Below are positions 17,273-25,907 of a stretch of 64,000 bases of DNA, piece after piece. The DNA comes from Pseudonocardia thermophila. GTDB taxonomy: Bacteria > Actinomycetota > Actinomycetes > Mycobacteriales > Pseudonocardiaceae. The translations under genes were made by a program, and so were the position numbers. The first letter of the stretch is position 1, and each line of letters opens with the position of its first letter. The stretch covers positions 124,001-188,000 of the forward strand of contig NZ_FRAP01000009.1 of the NCBI RefSeq assembly GCF_900142365.1, written 5' to 3'. A model generated the notes under the pieces. The model did not search any database. It saw nothing but the letters and a program-made list of their open reading frames with translations, and was not told the DNA's origin.

Positions 17273-18205
17273 TCAACGGATCCCGCCCGGCAGGTCCTGC
17301 CGCGACATCTGCCCGACAACGAACGTGGGCGGGCGGTCGGCGGCGTTGCGGCCGGTCAGCCGAACGACGTTCGCCGGGCCGCCCAGCTCCGTCACCTGCG
17401 GATCGACGAGCGCACCGCCCCACGGTGCCGCCGCGCCGGGCGCCGCATCGGCCCGGACGGCGGCGGCCCGGTCCGTGGCCGCGGCCGGGGTCTCGTGGGT
17501 CGCGCAGACCGTGCTCACCGCGCCCGCGGGATCGTCCGGGGCCGGTGCGGCACCGACCGCGTAGGCGGATCCACGCTCCGGCCGGTGCAGCATCACCACG
17601 GCGAGCCCCTGGCCGAGGCAGTCGCGCAGCGCAGCGACCTGCGGATCGTCGGCCAGCGCCGGGCCGGGGCCGTCGACCAGCTCCACCGGCGCGCGGGCAC
17701 CGCCGACGACCACGTCCGCGCCGATCGGCCGGATCGTGGCGGCCTGCACGGTCAGCGGCTCGGCGACGGCGAGATCGCGGGCGAGCACGTCGGCGCCGGT
17801 CCAGCCGGCGGCCTCGGCCGCCGTGCGGATCGCCGCCGCGTCCTGCCCGCCCGCCACCAGCGTGATCAGCGGGCCGCCCGCGGAGGCGGTGGCGGTCCAG
17901 TCGGCGCCGAGCACGTCGATGCGCAGCCGTTCGGCCAGCTGCTGCGCGTACGGGCCCAACCGGCCGCCGCTCACCAGCTGCGACCACGTCCCGGAGCCGG
18001 TCGCGACCGCGCGCAGATCGACGAACTCGACGACGCCGCGGACCCCGCCGCCGAACCGCGTCAGCGCGGCCGCGAACGGTTCGTCGGGGACGGCAGCGGG
18101 GTCGGCCGGCGCGGCCGCGGTCGGCGTGCCCGCCGTGGTGCAGGCGGCGAGGACGGCCAGCACCGACGCGCACAGCGCCAGGACCGCCCGGCGGCGGAAG
18201 ATCAT
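17273..18205 (-). CDS. Uncharacterised secreted lipoprotein
   Basis: A 310-residue protein with a basic start (MIFRRRAVLALCASVLAVLA) and a lipobox LAVLAAC at about residues 19-24, so it should be lipid-anchored outside the cell. The mature part is rich in Ala, Gly and Pro with an alternating hydrophobic pattern; segments such as LRIDVLGADWTATAS, LITLVAGGQDAAAIRTAAEA and ADVVVGGARAPVELVDGPG look like strands of an alpha/beta domain. Two cysteines late in the protein (LRDCLGQG, VSTVCATH) could form a disulfide. I do not recognise a defined family; similar 'hypothetical lipoproteins' occur in Pseudonocardiaceae. It is divergent from the S9 peptidase gene with 75 bp between starts and convergent with the LCP gene. 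Confidence 0.75.
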   Translation of the reverse strand: MIFRRRAVLALCASVLAVLAACTTAGTPTAAAPADPAAVPDEPFAAALTRFGGGVRGVVEFVDLRAVATGSGTWSQLVSGGRLGPYAQQLAERLRIDVLGADWTATASAGGPLITLVAGGQDAAAIRTAAEAAGWTGADVLARDLAVAEPLTVQAATIRPIGADVVVGGARAPVELVDGPGPALADDPQVAALRDCLGQGLAVVMLHRPERGSAYAVGAAPAPDDPAGAVSTVCATHETPAAATDRAAAVRADAAPGAAAPWGGALVDPQVTELGGPANVVRLTGRNAADRPPTFVVGQMSRQDLPGGIR

Positions 18206-18280
18206 GACCGGACCGTAGATGACCGGTGCGAGGACCGGTACCGCACCGTTCGGCCAGGGCGAGCGGGCAGACTGCACCCC

Positions 18281-20401
18281 GTGACCGACAGCTTCCCCCG
18301 CCGCCAGGCCCGCACCCGTGGCTTCACCCTCGGCGCCCCTCGGACGTTCACCGTCTCCCCGGACGGGGGGCGCGTGGTGTTCCTGCGCAGCAAGGGCGGC
18401 ACCGACCCGGTGACCTGCCTGTGGACGCTTGACCTCGAGACCGGTGAGGAACGCCTCGTCGTCGATCCCGGCGAGCTCGGCCGCGCCTCTGACGCCGACC
18501 TGCCCCCGGAGGAGAAGGCACGGCGGGAACGCGCCCGCGAGCAGGCGGGCGGCGTGGTCGGCTACGCCACCGACCGGCCGGTCACGATGGCGGCCTTCCC
18601 GCTCGGCGGGCAGCTGTACGTCGCGGAGTTCACGGCGGGGCTGTCGCCGCGGCAGCTCGAGACGCCCGGCCCGGTGATCGACCCGCGACCGGATCCGAGC
18701 GGCCGCTGCGTCGCCTACGTCAGCGGTGGCGCGCTGCACGTGCACGACCTCACCGCGCGGACCACCACCACGCTCGCCGAGCCGGAGGGCGAGGGGATCA
18801 CCTACGGGCTCGCCGACTTCGCCGCCGCGGAGGAGATCGGGCGGATGCGCGGGTTCTGGTGGGCACCCGACGGCAGCGCGCTCGTGGTCGCGCGGGTGGA
18901 CGAGAACCGGGTGCGGCGCTGGCACATCGCCGACCCCGCCAACCCCGACCGCACCCCCACCGTCGTCGCCTACCCGGCCGCCGGCACGAACAACGCGCGG
19001 GTCACGGCCGAGATCATCGGCCTCGACGGCAGCCGGGTGCCGATCGACTGGGACGTCGAGCGCGACGAGTACCTCGTCGACGTCGTGTGGGACGCGCACG
19101 GCCTGCTCGTCGTGGTCCAGCCGCGGGACCAGCGGGCGCTGCGCACCCTCACCGTCGACCCGGCGACCGGCGCGACGACGCTGTTCACCGAGCGCACCGA
19201 CCCGGCGTGGGTCGACATCATCCCGGGTGTGCCGGCCCGGCTGGCGTCGGGCGCGCTGCTCGACGTCGACGAGAGCGGCGACACCCGCCGGCTCACCGTC
19301 GACGGCGAACCGGTCACGCCGGAGGGGCTGCAGGTCCGCGGCGTCGCAGACGTCGACGGGGACGTGGTGCTGCTGCGCGCCGGCACCGATCCGGCGTCGG
19401 TGGGGCTGTGGACGTGGAGCCCCGACGGACTGGTCGAACGCACCAGCGGGCCCGGCGTGCACACCGGGCGGCTCGCCGGCGGCACGCTCGTCGTCTCGGC
19501 GGCGACGCTGGACAGCGACTCCACCGTCACGACCGTGCACCGGGGTTCGGCGACGTGGACCGTGGCGTCGCTCGCCGACCTGCCCGGCCTCGAACCCGCG
19601 CCCGCCCTCGCGAAGGTCACCGAGCGCGACCTGCCCACGGCGCTGCTGCTGCCGTCGTGGCACGAGCCCGGCACGAAGCTGCCCGTGCTCATGGACCCCT
19701 ACGGCGGGCCGCACGCCCAGCGCGTCGTCGCCTCCCGGCGGGCGTTCCTGACCAGCCAGTGGTTCGCCGAGCAAGGCTTCGCCGTCGTCGTCGTGGACGG
19801 GCGGGGCACCCCCGGCAAGGGGCCGCGGTTCGAGCGGGCCGTGCACGGCGACCTCGCCGGGCCCGTCCTGGAGGACCAGGTGGCGGCGCTGCACGCGCTG
19901 GCCGAACGGCACCCGGACCTCGACCTGAGCCGGGTGGGCATCCGCGGCTGGTCGTTCGGCGGGTACCTGGCGGCGCTCGCGGTGCTGCGCCGACCCGACG
20001 TCTTCCACGCCGCCGTCGCCGGTGCGCCCGTCACCGACTGGGCGCTCTACGACACCCACTACACCGAGCGCTACCTCGGCACCCCCGACGGCGACCCGGA
20101 CGCGTACGCCCGCTCATCGCTGATCGCGGACGCACCGAAGCTCACCCGCCCGCTGATGCTGATCCACGGGCTGGCGGACGACAACGTGGTCGCCGCGCAC
20201 ACCCTGCGGCTCTCGTCGGCGCTCATGGCGGCGGGCCGGCCGCACACCGTGCTGCCGCTGTCCGGGGTGACGCACATGACGCCGCAGGAGGTGGTGGCGG
20301 AGAACCTCCTGCTGCTGCAGGTGCAGTTCCTCAAGCAGGCGCTGGGGATCGAGGAGGGACCGCATGCCGCGGGCTCCGCGGTGAGGCCCGCAGCATCCTG
20401 A
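18281..20401 (+). CDS. Prolyl oligopeptidase family serine peptidase (S9, DPP IV-like)
   Basis: A 706-residue protein from GTG 18281 (MTDSFPRRQARTRGFTLGAP). The N-terminal two thirds look like a beta-propeller of the DPP IV N-terminal region (FTVSPDGGRVVFLRSKGGTD, MRGFWWAPDGSALVVARVDE). The C-terminal alpha/beta hydrolase domain carries the nucleophile in GWSFGGY (Ser558), the acid in HGLADDNV (Asp633) and the histidine in GVTHMTP (His665). PYGGPHAQ is the S9 oxyanion region. No signal peptide is seen, so the enzyme is probably cytoplasmic and trims peptides, possibly with Xaa-Pro or Xaa-Ala preference. It has a divergent partner (lipoprotein) and is convergent with the catabolic operon, 121 bp away. 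Confidence 0.93.
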   Translation: MTDSFPRRQARTRGFTLGAPRTFTVSPDGGRVVFLRSKGGTDPVTCLWTLDLETGEERLVVDPGELGRASDADLPPEEKARRERAREQAGGVVGYATDRPVTMAAFPLGGQLYVAEFTAGLSPRQLETPGPVIDPRPDPSGRCVAYVSGGALHVHDLTARTTTTLAEPEGEGITYGLADFAAAEEIGRMRGFWWAPDGSALVVARVDENRVRRWHIADPANPDRTPTVVAYPAAGTNNARVTAEIIGLDGSRVPIDWDVERDEYLVDVVWDAHGLLVVVQPRDQRALRTLTVDPATGATTLFTERTDPAWVDIIPGVPARLASGALLDVDESGDTRRLTVDGEPVTPEGLQVRGVADVDGDVVLLRAGTDPASVGLWTWSPDGLVERTSGPGVHTGRLAGGTLVVSAATLDSDSTVTTVHRGSATWTVASLADLPGLEPAPALAKVTERDLPTALLLPSWHEPGTKLPVLMDPYGGPHAQRVVASRRAFLTSQWFAEQGFAVVVVDGRGTPGKGPRFERAVHGDLAGPVLEDQVAALHALAERHPDLDLSRVGIRGWSFGGYLAALAVLRRPDVFHAAVAGAPVTDWALYDTHYTERYLGTPDGDPDAYARSSLIADAPKLTRPLMLIHGLADDNVVAAHTLRLSSALMAAGRPHTVLPLSGVTHMTPQEVVAENLLLLQVQFLKQALGIEEGPHAAGSAVRPAAS

Positions 20402-20522
20402 CTGCGGCCACTCTTCCACGGACGTCACTTCAGATAGCAAAGGGCGCTTGAGAGTGACGGCCGCGGTCGGCTACGGACGCATCGAGCCCCGTCCGCGTCT
20501 CGACCGGAATGCGGCGGTCGTC

Positions 20523-22031
20523 CTACCTGCCGGCCATGTCGTGCACGTTGGGGCCGAGGCCCTGCAGCCGATGTCGCTCGACCTTCTGGGTTGGGGTCTT
20601 TGGCAGAACGTCGCGCCGCTCCCAGTAACGCGGCACCATGAACGGCGCCATCCGCTCCTTGCAGAACTCGTGCAGCTCCTGCGGAGTCACCTGTGCCCCG
20701 CCGTGGATGACGTAGACCAGCTTCACCTCGTCTTCGGCGAGCTCGGAAGGGACTGGCACCGCGACGCACTCGGCGATCGCGGGGTGCTGCGCGACCGAGT
20801 ACTCCACCTCGGACGGCGAGATGTTCTCCCCACGCCTCCTGATGCAGTCCTTGGCCCGGCCCCGGAAGGACAGATTGCCGTCGGTGTCGTAACGGCCGAG
20901 ATCGCCGGTACGGAAGAACCCGTCGTCGGTGAACGCTGCCGCGGTCCGTTCCTCGTCGCGCCAGTAGCCGTCGAACAGCGCCCCGCGGCGACGTGCCCGG
21001 ATCTGGATCTCGCCGTCGGAGCCGTCCGGGGCGTCCACGCGGATCTCCCAGCTCGGCAGCGCCTTGCCGACCGTACCGACACCGCCGCTGCCGGGTGAGC
21101 GCGCAGCGTTCATCCCGGTTTCGGTCAGACCGTAGATCTCCATGAAGCGTACGCCGAACCGCTTCTCGAACGCCTCGACCGCGGGCGCGGACACACCGCC
21201 GCCGACGGCGAGCCGGACCGGATGATCAGTGACCGGATCGGGATGGGTTTTCAGCAGGATCGGCACCATCGCGCCGAGCAGGTTGACCACGGTGCCGCCA
21301 TCTCCGCGCACCTGCTCCCAGAACCGGCTGGCACTGAACCGGTTGCGGATCACCACCGGTCGGCCGGCGAGCAATCCGCCCAGCAGACTCAAGCAGAGCG
21401 CATTCGTGTGGAACAGCGGCAGCGTCGTCCAGAACACGTCGCGCTCGATCGGCTCGACCGCGCTCAAATAGGCGTCCGCCTCGTGAAGCAGGAACGCTTG
21501 ACTGAGTATTGCTCCTTTCGAGCGACCGGTGGTGCCGGAGGTGTAGACGATCGCGCCGGGGGCAAAGGGATCCGCGGTGCCGGGGTACGGCGTCGAGCTG
21601 CTGACCGAGGTGAGGAACTCGGCTGCCTCGAACAGTTTGGCCTTGACCGCACTCGCCCGAACATCGGCCTGCTGCGAACCGTCGAGCAGGGAGGAGTCGA
21701 CGAGCATTGCAGCAGGCTCAGCGTGCGAAACCATGTAGCGAAGCACGTCACCGCGATGCTGTGGGTTGAGTGGTACCAGTATCGCCTCGAGACGTGCGCA
21801 CGCTCCCAGCGCGACCGGGAGCTCTCTTGCGTTGCGTAGCAGGACGACCACGCGGTCCCCCGCGTTCACCCCGCGTGAGCGAAACATCCCTGCAGCTCGC
21901 GAGGACAGCTCCGCGAGCTCTCGATACGAAATTCGATCCCCTTCGAAGCATAAAGCTGTCCGCTCCCCGAGCTCGGCAGCTCGTCGATCGAGCAGCTCGG
22001 GGAGTGACAGGATAAGAGACTCGTCACTCAT
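20523..22031 (-). CDS. AMP-dependent acyl-CoA synthetase/ligase
   Basis: A 502-residue adenylate-forming enzyme. From ATG 22031 (MSDESLILSLPELLDRRAAE), which overlaps the SDR stop (ATGA). Motifs: the P-loop-like YTSGTTGRSKGA (A3), the IYGLTETG block (A5), TGDLGRYD (A7), the hinge FRGRAKDCIRRRGENISPSE (A8) and, near the end, PKTPTQKVERHRL with the catalytic lysine (A10). It activates a carboxylic acid as an acyl-AMP and then a CoA thioester. As the last gene of the 11-gene operon it probably activates the acid imported by the Liv-type transporter encoded upstream. The LLGGLLAGRPVVI region resembles CaiC/crotonobetaine-type ligases, but substrate is not deducible. Confidence 0.93.
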   Translation of the reverse strand: MSDESLILSLPELLDRRAAELGERTALCFEGDRISYRELAELSSRAAGMFRSRGVNAGDRVVVLLRNARELPVALGACARLEAILVPLNPQHRGDVLRYMVSHAEPAAMLVDSSLLDGSQQADVRASAVKAKLFEAAEFLTSVSSSTPYPGTADPFAPGAIVYTSGTTGRSKGAILSQAFLLHEADAYLSAVEPIERDVFWTTLPLFHTNALCLSLLGGLLAGRPVVIRNRFSASRFWEQVRGDGGTVVNLLGAMVPILLKTHPDPVTDHPVRLAVGGGVSAPAVEAFEKRFGVRFMEIYGLTETGMNAARSPGSGGVGTVGKALPSWEIRVDAPDGSDGEIQIRARRRGALFDGYWRDEERTAAAFTDDGFFRTGDLGRYDTDGNLSFRGRAKDCIRRRGENISPSEVEYSVAQHPAIAECVAVPVPSELAEDEVKLVYVIHGGAQVTPQELHEFCKERMAPFMVPRYWERRDVLPKTPTQKVERHRLQGLGPNVHDMAGR

Positions 22032-22771
22032 ACCGCCGTCCATCCCCCGTCCACGACCACAGTGCTTCCCTGACTGTATTCGGACTGCACGAGGAACCGG
22101 AACGCTGCAGCGAGTTCGCCCGGGTGACCGAACCTGCCGGCGGGTACAGCTCGCAACATCGCATCGCGGATATCCGGTCGGGAGTCCAGCCACTTCTGGT
22201 TCAGCTCGGTGGGCACCACACCCGGTGCGATGCAGTTGACGGTGACGCCGGCCAACGCGACCTCGGCGGCGAGGCTGCGTGCGAACGCTTCGACCGCACC
22301 TTTCGTTGCAGTGTAGCCGGATCTCTCGGTCAGGCCGATGTGCGCGCCCGCCGAGGACACGAAGATCATCCGGCCGAACCCTGCGGACAACATCCCGGGA
22401 AGCAGCGTGTGCGCGGCCAGCATCGTACCCAGCACGTTGGTGCGCCACATCTCCTCCCACTGCTGGGGAGACGATTCCACGAACGGCGCGCGATGGTTGA
22501 GGCCAGCCGCGGTGACGAGTACCCGTGCAGGACCGGACATCTGTTCCTCGATCCATCGGCGTAGCCCGTCCCACGCCTCGGTGTCCGCGATGTCCATGGA
22601 GAACGGATGAATTCGACCGGGGTGCTTGTCGGCGACGCGGCGCAGCCGCTCCTCACCGCGGCCCACGATCACCACGTAGGCGCCGAGGTCGACGAGCGTC
22701 TCGGCAGCGACCGAACCGATCGCACCGCCACCACCGGTGACCACCGCCGTCATGCCGTCGATCTCACGCAC
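22028..22771 (-). CDS. Short-chain dehydrogenase/reductase
   Basis: A 247-residue classical SDR. GTG 22771 is chosen because it overlaps the stop of the DUF35 gene by 8 bp; an ATG at 22753 (MTAVVTGGGGAIGSVAAETL) also works. Coenzyme-binding TGGGGAIG is near the N-terminus, LVTAAGLN replaces the usual NNAG, and the catalytic set is SSAG...YTATKG (Ser, Tyr, Lys), with the C-terminal VNCIAPGVVPTEL. It should oxidise or reduce a hydroxyl/keto group of an acyl-CoA intermediate with NAD(P)H. It lies between the DUF35 protein and the CoA ligase in the catabolic operon, consistent with a beta-oxidation-like 3-hydroxyacyl step. Confidence 0.92.
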   Translation of the reverse strand: MREIDGMTAVVTGGGGAIGSVAAETLVDLGAYVVIVGRGEERLRRVADKHPGRIHPFSMDIADTEAWDGLRRWIEEQMSGPARVLVTAAGLNHRAPFVESSPQQWEEMWRTNVLGTMLAAHTLLPGMLSAGFGRMIFVSSAGAHIGLTERSGYTATKGAVEAFARSLAAEVALAGVTVNCIAPGVVPTELNQKWLDSRPDIRDAMLRAVPAGRFGHPGELAAAFRFLVQSEYSQGSTVVVDGGWTAV

Positions 22772-23180
22772 GGTCGTACACCACCACGTGCAAGCCGTCT
22801 CGAGACGCAATGCTGACCTTCAGCGGAGCGCCAGCTCGCAGCAACGGCGAAGCATCACCGGCCATGTTGCCCGGAATGCGAATTCCTTCGGGGAACTCGG
22901 CGAGCACCACGGTGTAAGGGACGGGGATCTCCGGGCGAGTCGCTCGATGCACGACGATCCACGAGTACACCACCGGCGTAGATACCAGCTCACGCCAATC
23001 CAAGGTCGAATCTCCGCAGTGCGGACACGCGGGAAGCGGCGGGAAGTGGAAACGCTCGCAGCGCGTGCAGCGGGGCGCAAGCAGTTTGCCGCCGGCCAGG
23101 CCCTGCCAGAACGGCGCACTCTCGAAGTCCGAAACGGGATGTGGAACGCCGGGCAGAGGAAACTCGGTATTCACAATCAT
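22764..23180 (-). CDS. DUF35 OB-fold/zinc-ribbon protein, partner of the thiolase-like protein
   Basis: A 138-residue protein. The N-terminal rubredoxin-like zinc ribbon has C-x2-C...C-x2-C: RCTRCERFHFPPLPACPHCG (residues 37-56). The rest is an OB-fold: YSWIVVHRATRPEIPVPYTV and GIRIPGNM. Proteins of this family (ChsH2, MaoC-associated DUF35, acetoacetyl-CoA thiolase-associated OB proteins) bind tightly to thiolase-like partners; ChsH2 with Ltp2 acts as a retro-aldolase in cholesterol side-chain removal. A thiolase-like gene lies two genes upstream. It overlaps both neighbours (ATGA with the F420-type gene, 8 bp with SDR), so stoichiometric co-translation is likely. Confidence 0.9.
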   Translation of the reverse strand: MIVNTEFPLPGVPHPVSDFESAPFWQGLAGGKLLAPRCTRCERFHFPPLPACPHCGDSTLDWRELVSTPVVYSWIVVHRATRPEIPVPYTVVLAEFPEGIRIPGNMAGDASPLLRAGAPLKVSIASRDGLHVVVYDRA

Positions 23181-24040
23181 GCGACCTCCACGATCCTACG
23201 GAGTTTCGGAAGTGCCGCCTCGGGCGCGAACGTCGCGGGCAGAAGGATGAGGTGGTCGGCGATCTGCAGGTACTCCCGGAGGCGTTCAGCGCACTCATCC
23301 TCCGACCCGGAGACGAGGAACCTGGCCAGACGCGCGGAGTTCTCGCCGAAGTGGGCTCGTAGGAATTCCTCACCATCGCCTCCACCGCGGCCGTGCACAT
23401 CGACCATGACGGTGACGGCGACGCGTGCCATCGGCCTTCCTGCCTCCTCACACATCTCCCGCAGTCTCGCCGCCGCCTTGCCCAACTGCTCCACGGTGAC
23501 CAGATGGGCGGTGAAACCATCAGCTTGCTGAGCCACGACCCTGCGCAGCGCCGCCTCGGATCGCCCGCCGATCCACAGCGGACAACTCCGTTCGGGGCTA
23601 GGCGAGACACGACGGCCCGGATCATCACCGGTCCACCATCGGCGGATGCTCGACAGCGCCTCGTCCAGAAGCTTGCCTCGATGACGAATCGAGACGCCAA
23701 CCGCCTCGAAGTCCGGCTCGTGATCACCGCCGACTCCGACGCCGAGCTCCAGCCGGCCCTCCGAGAGCCACCACAGGCTGCCCAGCATCCGCGCCGACAG
23801 CACGGGCGGACGAAGTCCCGCGAGATAGACGTTGATGCCGAGGTGGATTTGACTCGTTGCGGCAGCCAAGTATCCGAGTGTGGTGAGCGGTTCCAACATC
23901 GGCGCCCGCCACAGCAGATGATCACCTGCCCATAGCGCGTCGAACCCGAGGTCCTCGGCGAGCGCCGCGTACTCACACACCTCACGAGCCGGGGGCACGC
24001 CGCGTGGGAACGACGCAGGGAGGAACGCACCGAGTCTCAA
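23177..24040 (-). CDS. LLM-class F420-dependent oxidoreductase
   Basis: A 287-residue luciferase-like protein: MRLGAFLPASFPRGVPPARE, then FDALWAGDHLLW (phosphate/cofactor strand), [41 protein letters not shown] and the family ending LPKLRRIVEV. Length and the SGSEDECAERLREYLQIAD C-terminal helices match F420-dependent LLM enzymes. It is translationally coupled with both neighbours, so it is expected to catalyse a step of the same pathway, probably the reduction or oxidation of an acyl-CoA or its precursor acid. A monooxygenase role using FMNH2 cannot be excluded; no flavin reductase is present in the operon, which favours F420. Confidence 0.88.
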   Translation of the reverse strand: MRLGAFLPASFPRGVPPAREVCEYAALAEDLGFDALWAGDHLLWRAPMLEPLTTLGYLAAATSQIHLGINVYLAGLRPPVLSARMLGSLWWLSEGRLELGVGVGGDHEPDFEAVGVSIRHRGKLLDEALSSIRRWWTGDDPGRRVSPSPERSCPLWIGGRSEAALRRVVAQQADGFTAHLVTVEQLGKAAARLREMCEEAGRPMARVAVTVMVDVHGRGGGDGEEFLRAHFGENSARLARFLVSGSEDECAERLREYLQIADHLILLPATFAPEAALPKLRRIVEVA

Positions 24041-25197
24041 AGCGCTGCCAAGATCAGTCCGGAGCCCACCGTCATCGCTCCACCGGTAACCAGCGCGATC
24101 TCGGCGTCTGGCACCTGACGCTCGCCGGCCTGGCCGCGCAGTTGCTCCGTGGCTTCGACCACGTGGTTCAATCCGTGGATGTAGGCCTCAGACAATAGGC
24201 CGCCATGGGTATTGACCGGCATGGACGACTCCATCGTCAACGTCGACGGGTCCTGGGCGTAGTCACCGCCCTCGCCAGGCTTGGCGAATCCCAGACCCTC
24301 CAGGGCCATGATGACCGAGTAGGTGAAGCAGTCGTAAATCTCCGCGACGTCGACGTCGTCCGGGCCGATACCGGCCAGGCCGAAGAGCCGCTCGCGAATC
24401 GCGCCAGTGAAGTTCTCAGACATGTCCGGCCAGGCGAGGTCGTCGTCCAGATCCACGCCCGGCGACTGGCGCCCACCGTACGCGGCCGACAGCACACCGA
24501 CCGGACGATGGCGCAGCGATCGTGCTCGTTCCGCTGAAGTCACCACCACCGCACAGGCGCCGTCGGTCTCCAGGCAGATGTCGTAGAGGTTGAAGGGATC
24601 GACGATGCGAGGGCTGCCGTGGTAGTCGGCAAGGGTCATCGGTTTGCGCTGCTGCGCCCGCGGATTGCGGATGGCGTGCGAGCGGGTCACAGTGGCGATC
24701 CGGCCCAACGCGTCCTTGCTGGTGCCGTAGCGCTCCATGTGTCTGCGGCACCACATCGCCACGTGTTGCGGATAGGTCATCCAGCCGAGCGGTGCCATGT
24801 ACTGACGGGAGCCGTCGGCAGTCATCTCCTGGCCGGTACCGCCGAGGCGCATGCCGGAGCGGCCGTTCATCGCCCGGTAGACGACGACGGTGGTCGCCAG
24901 GCCGGCACGGATCGCCGCGTCCGCTGCACCGACCACCGCCACCGAGACGTTGCCGCCACCCAGCCAGTCGAGCATCCAGCCGGGCGCAGACAGCCCGAGC
25001 GCCGTCGCCACCGCCTGAGTCGGCGCAGAATCGTTCATCGCGAACGAGATCACGCCGTCGACATCCTCGGACGACAGTCCGGCGTCCTCGATCGCCTTCC
25101 GGCACGCCTCCTCGGCGAGAGAAAGCGTGCTGCGATTGGACCGCTTCATGAACTCCGTGTAGCCGAGGCCGACGATGGCGGTGTGCACCGTGCTCAC
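24037..25197 (-). CDS. Thiolase-like lipid-transfer protein (SCP-x/Ltp family, probable retro-aldolase)
   Basis: A 386-residue thiolase-fold protein: MSTVHTAIVGLGYTEFMKRS, VDGVISFAMNDSAP, GGGNVSVAVVGAADAAIRAG, DVAEIYDCFTYSVIMALEGL, and the strongly conserved NTHGGLLSEAYIHGLNH near residue 330 with the GGAMTVGSGLIL end. Where true thiolases have the nucleophilic cysteine, this protein reads G-N-V-S, so classical thiolysis is unlikely. Known cysteine-less members (Ltp2, with ChsH2) cleave a beta-hydroxyacyl-CoA by retro-aldol chemistry and need a DUF35 partner, which is encoded two genes downstream. A retro-aldolase is therefore the best inference. The gene overlaps the importer ATPase gene (ATGA). 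Confidence 0.9.
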   Translation of the reverse strand: MSTVHTAIVGLGYTEFMKRSNRSTLSLAEEACRKAIEDAGLSSEDVDGVISFAMNDSAPTQAVATALGLSAPGWMLDWLGGGNVSVAVVGAADAAIRAGLATTVVVYRAMNGRSGMRLGGTGQEMTADGSRQYMAPLGWMTYPQHVAMWCRRHMERYGTSKDALGRIATVTRSHAIRNPRAQQRKPMTLADYHGSPRIVDPFNLYDICLETDGACAVVVTSAERARSLRHRPVGVLSAAYGGRQSPGVDLDDDLAWPDMSENFTGAIRERLFGLAGIGPDDVDVAEIYDCFTYSVIMALEGLGFAKPGEGGDYAQDPSTLTMESSMPVNTHGGLLSEAYIHGLNHVVEATEQLRGQAGERQVPDAEIALVTGGAMTVGSGLILAAL

Positions 25198-25907
25198 TGC
25201 CCCACCTCCATTCCCAGGTATGCGGACATCAACCGGGAGTCACCGAGCAGCGCACGCGCCTCGCCGGTCAGAGTGAACCCACCCTGCTCCATGACAAAAC
25301 CGCGGTCGCAGAACTCGAGCGCACGGGACGCGTCCTGCTCCACAAGCACCACGGTGAGGTCGCCACGTAGCTCGGCGAGCGCAGCGAAGATGACGTCGAC
25401 TGCGACGGGCGCTAGCCCCAGCGAAGGCTCGTCGAGCAGCAAGAGGCGGGGCTGCGCCATCAGTGACCTGCCGAGTGCAAGCATCTGCTGTTCGCCGCCG
25501 CTCATCGTCGCGGCGAGCTGATCGCGCCGTTCGGCAAGACGAGGGAACAGCTCGTAGACGCGCCGCTCACTGGCCTCGGCATCGGCCCGGCACCGCGGGC
25601 TGTACGCACCGAGCCGCAGGTTCTCCGCAACCGTCATCCTGCCGAAGATTTGCCTGCCTTCGGGAACTAGCACCACCCCGCGGCGCACCATGTCGGCGCT
25701 GTCCTCGCCGGTCACGTCTTCGCCGTCGACCGTGATCTGCCCTTCCCACGGGGGCAGCAAACCGGCGATCGTGTTCAGCAACGTGCTCTTTCCGGCGCCG
25801 TTCGCGCCGATCACCGCGACGAACTCGCCGGCGGAGACGTCGAGCTCCACGCCGCGAACCACCGGTCCGCTCTGGTACCCGACGACCAACCCGTCAACCG
25901 ACAACAT
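25194..25907 (-). CDS. ABC transporter ATP-binding protein (LivF type)
   Basis: A 237-residue ATPase, MLSVDGLVVGYQSGPVVRGV, with IGANGAGKSTLLN (Walker A), VLVPEGRQIFGRMTVAENL (the LivF fingerprint), MSGGEQQMLALGRSL (signature) and LLLDEPSLGLAP (Walker B). It overlaps the LivG-type gene by 14 bp and the thiolase-like gene by 4 bp. Together with LivG it powers the second Liv-type importer of the window. Alignment of the two LivF proteins by eye shows they are from different sub-lineages, so the two importers are unlikely to be a recent duplication. Confidence 0.93.
   Translation of the reverse strand: MLSVDGLVVGYQSGPVVRGVELDVSAGEFVAVIGANGAGKSTLLNTIAGLLPPWEGQITVDGEDVTGEDSADMVRRGVVLVPEGRQIFGRMTVAENLRLGAYSPRCRADAEASERRVYELFPRLAERRDQLAATMSGGEQQMLALGRSLMAQPRLLLLDEPSLGLAPVAVDVIFAALAELRGDLTVVLVEQDASRALEFCDRGFVMEQGGFTLTGEARALLGDSRLMSAYLGMEVGQ

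Noticed and set aside
20402-20522. Terminator between the S9 peptidase and the acyl-CoA ligase genes
   Set aside because: Imperfect arms around gcggcc...ggccgc with long loop exist, but the pairing has gaps and is weaker than random expectation in GC-rich DNA.
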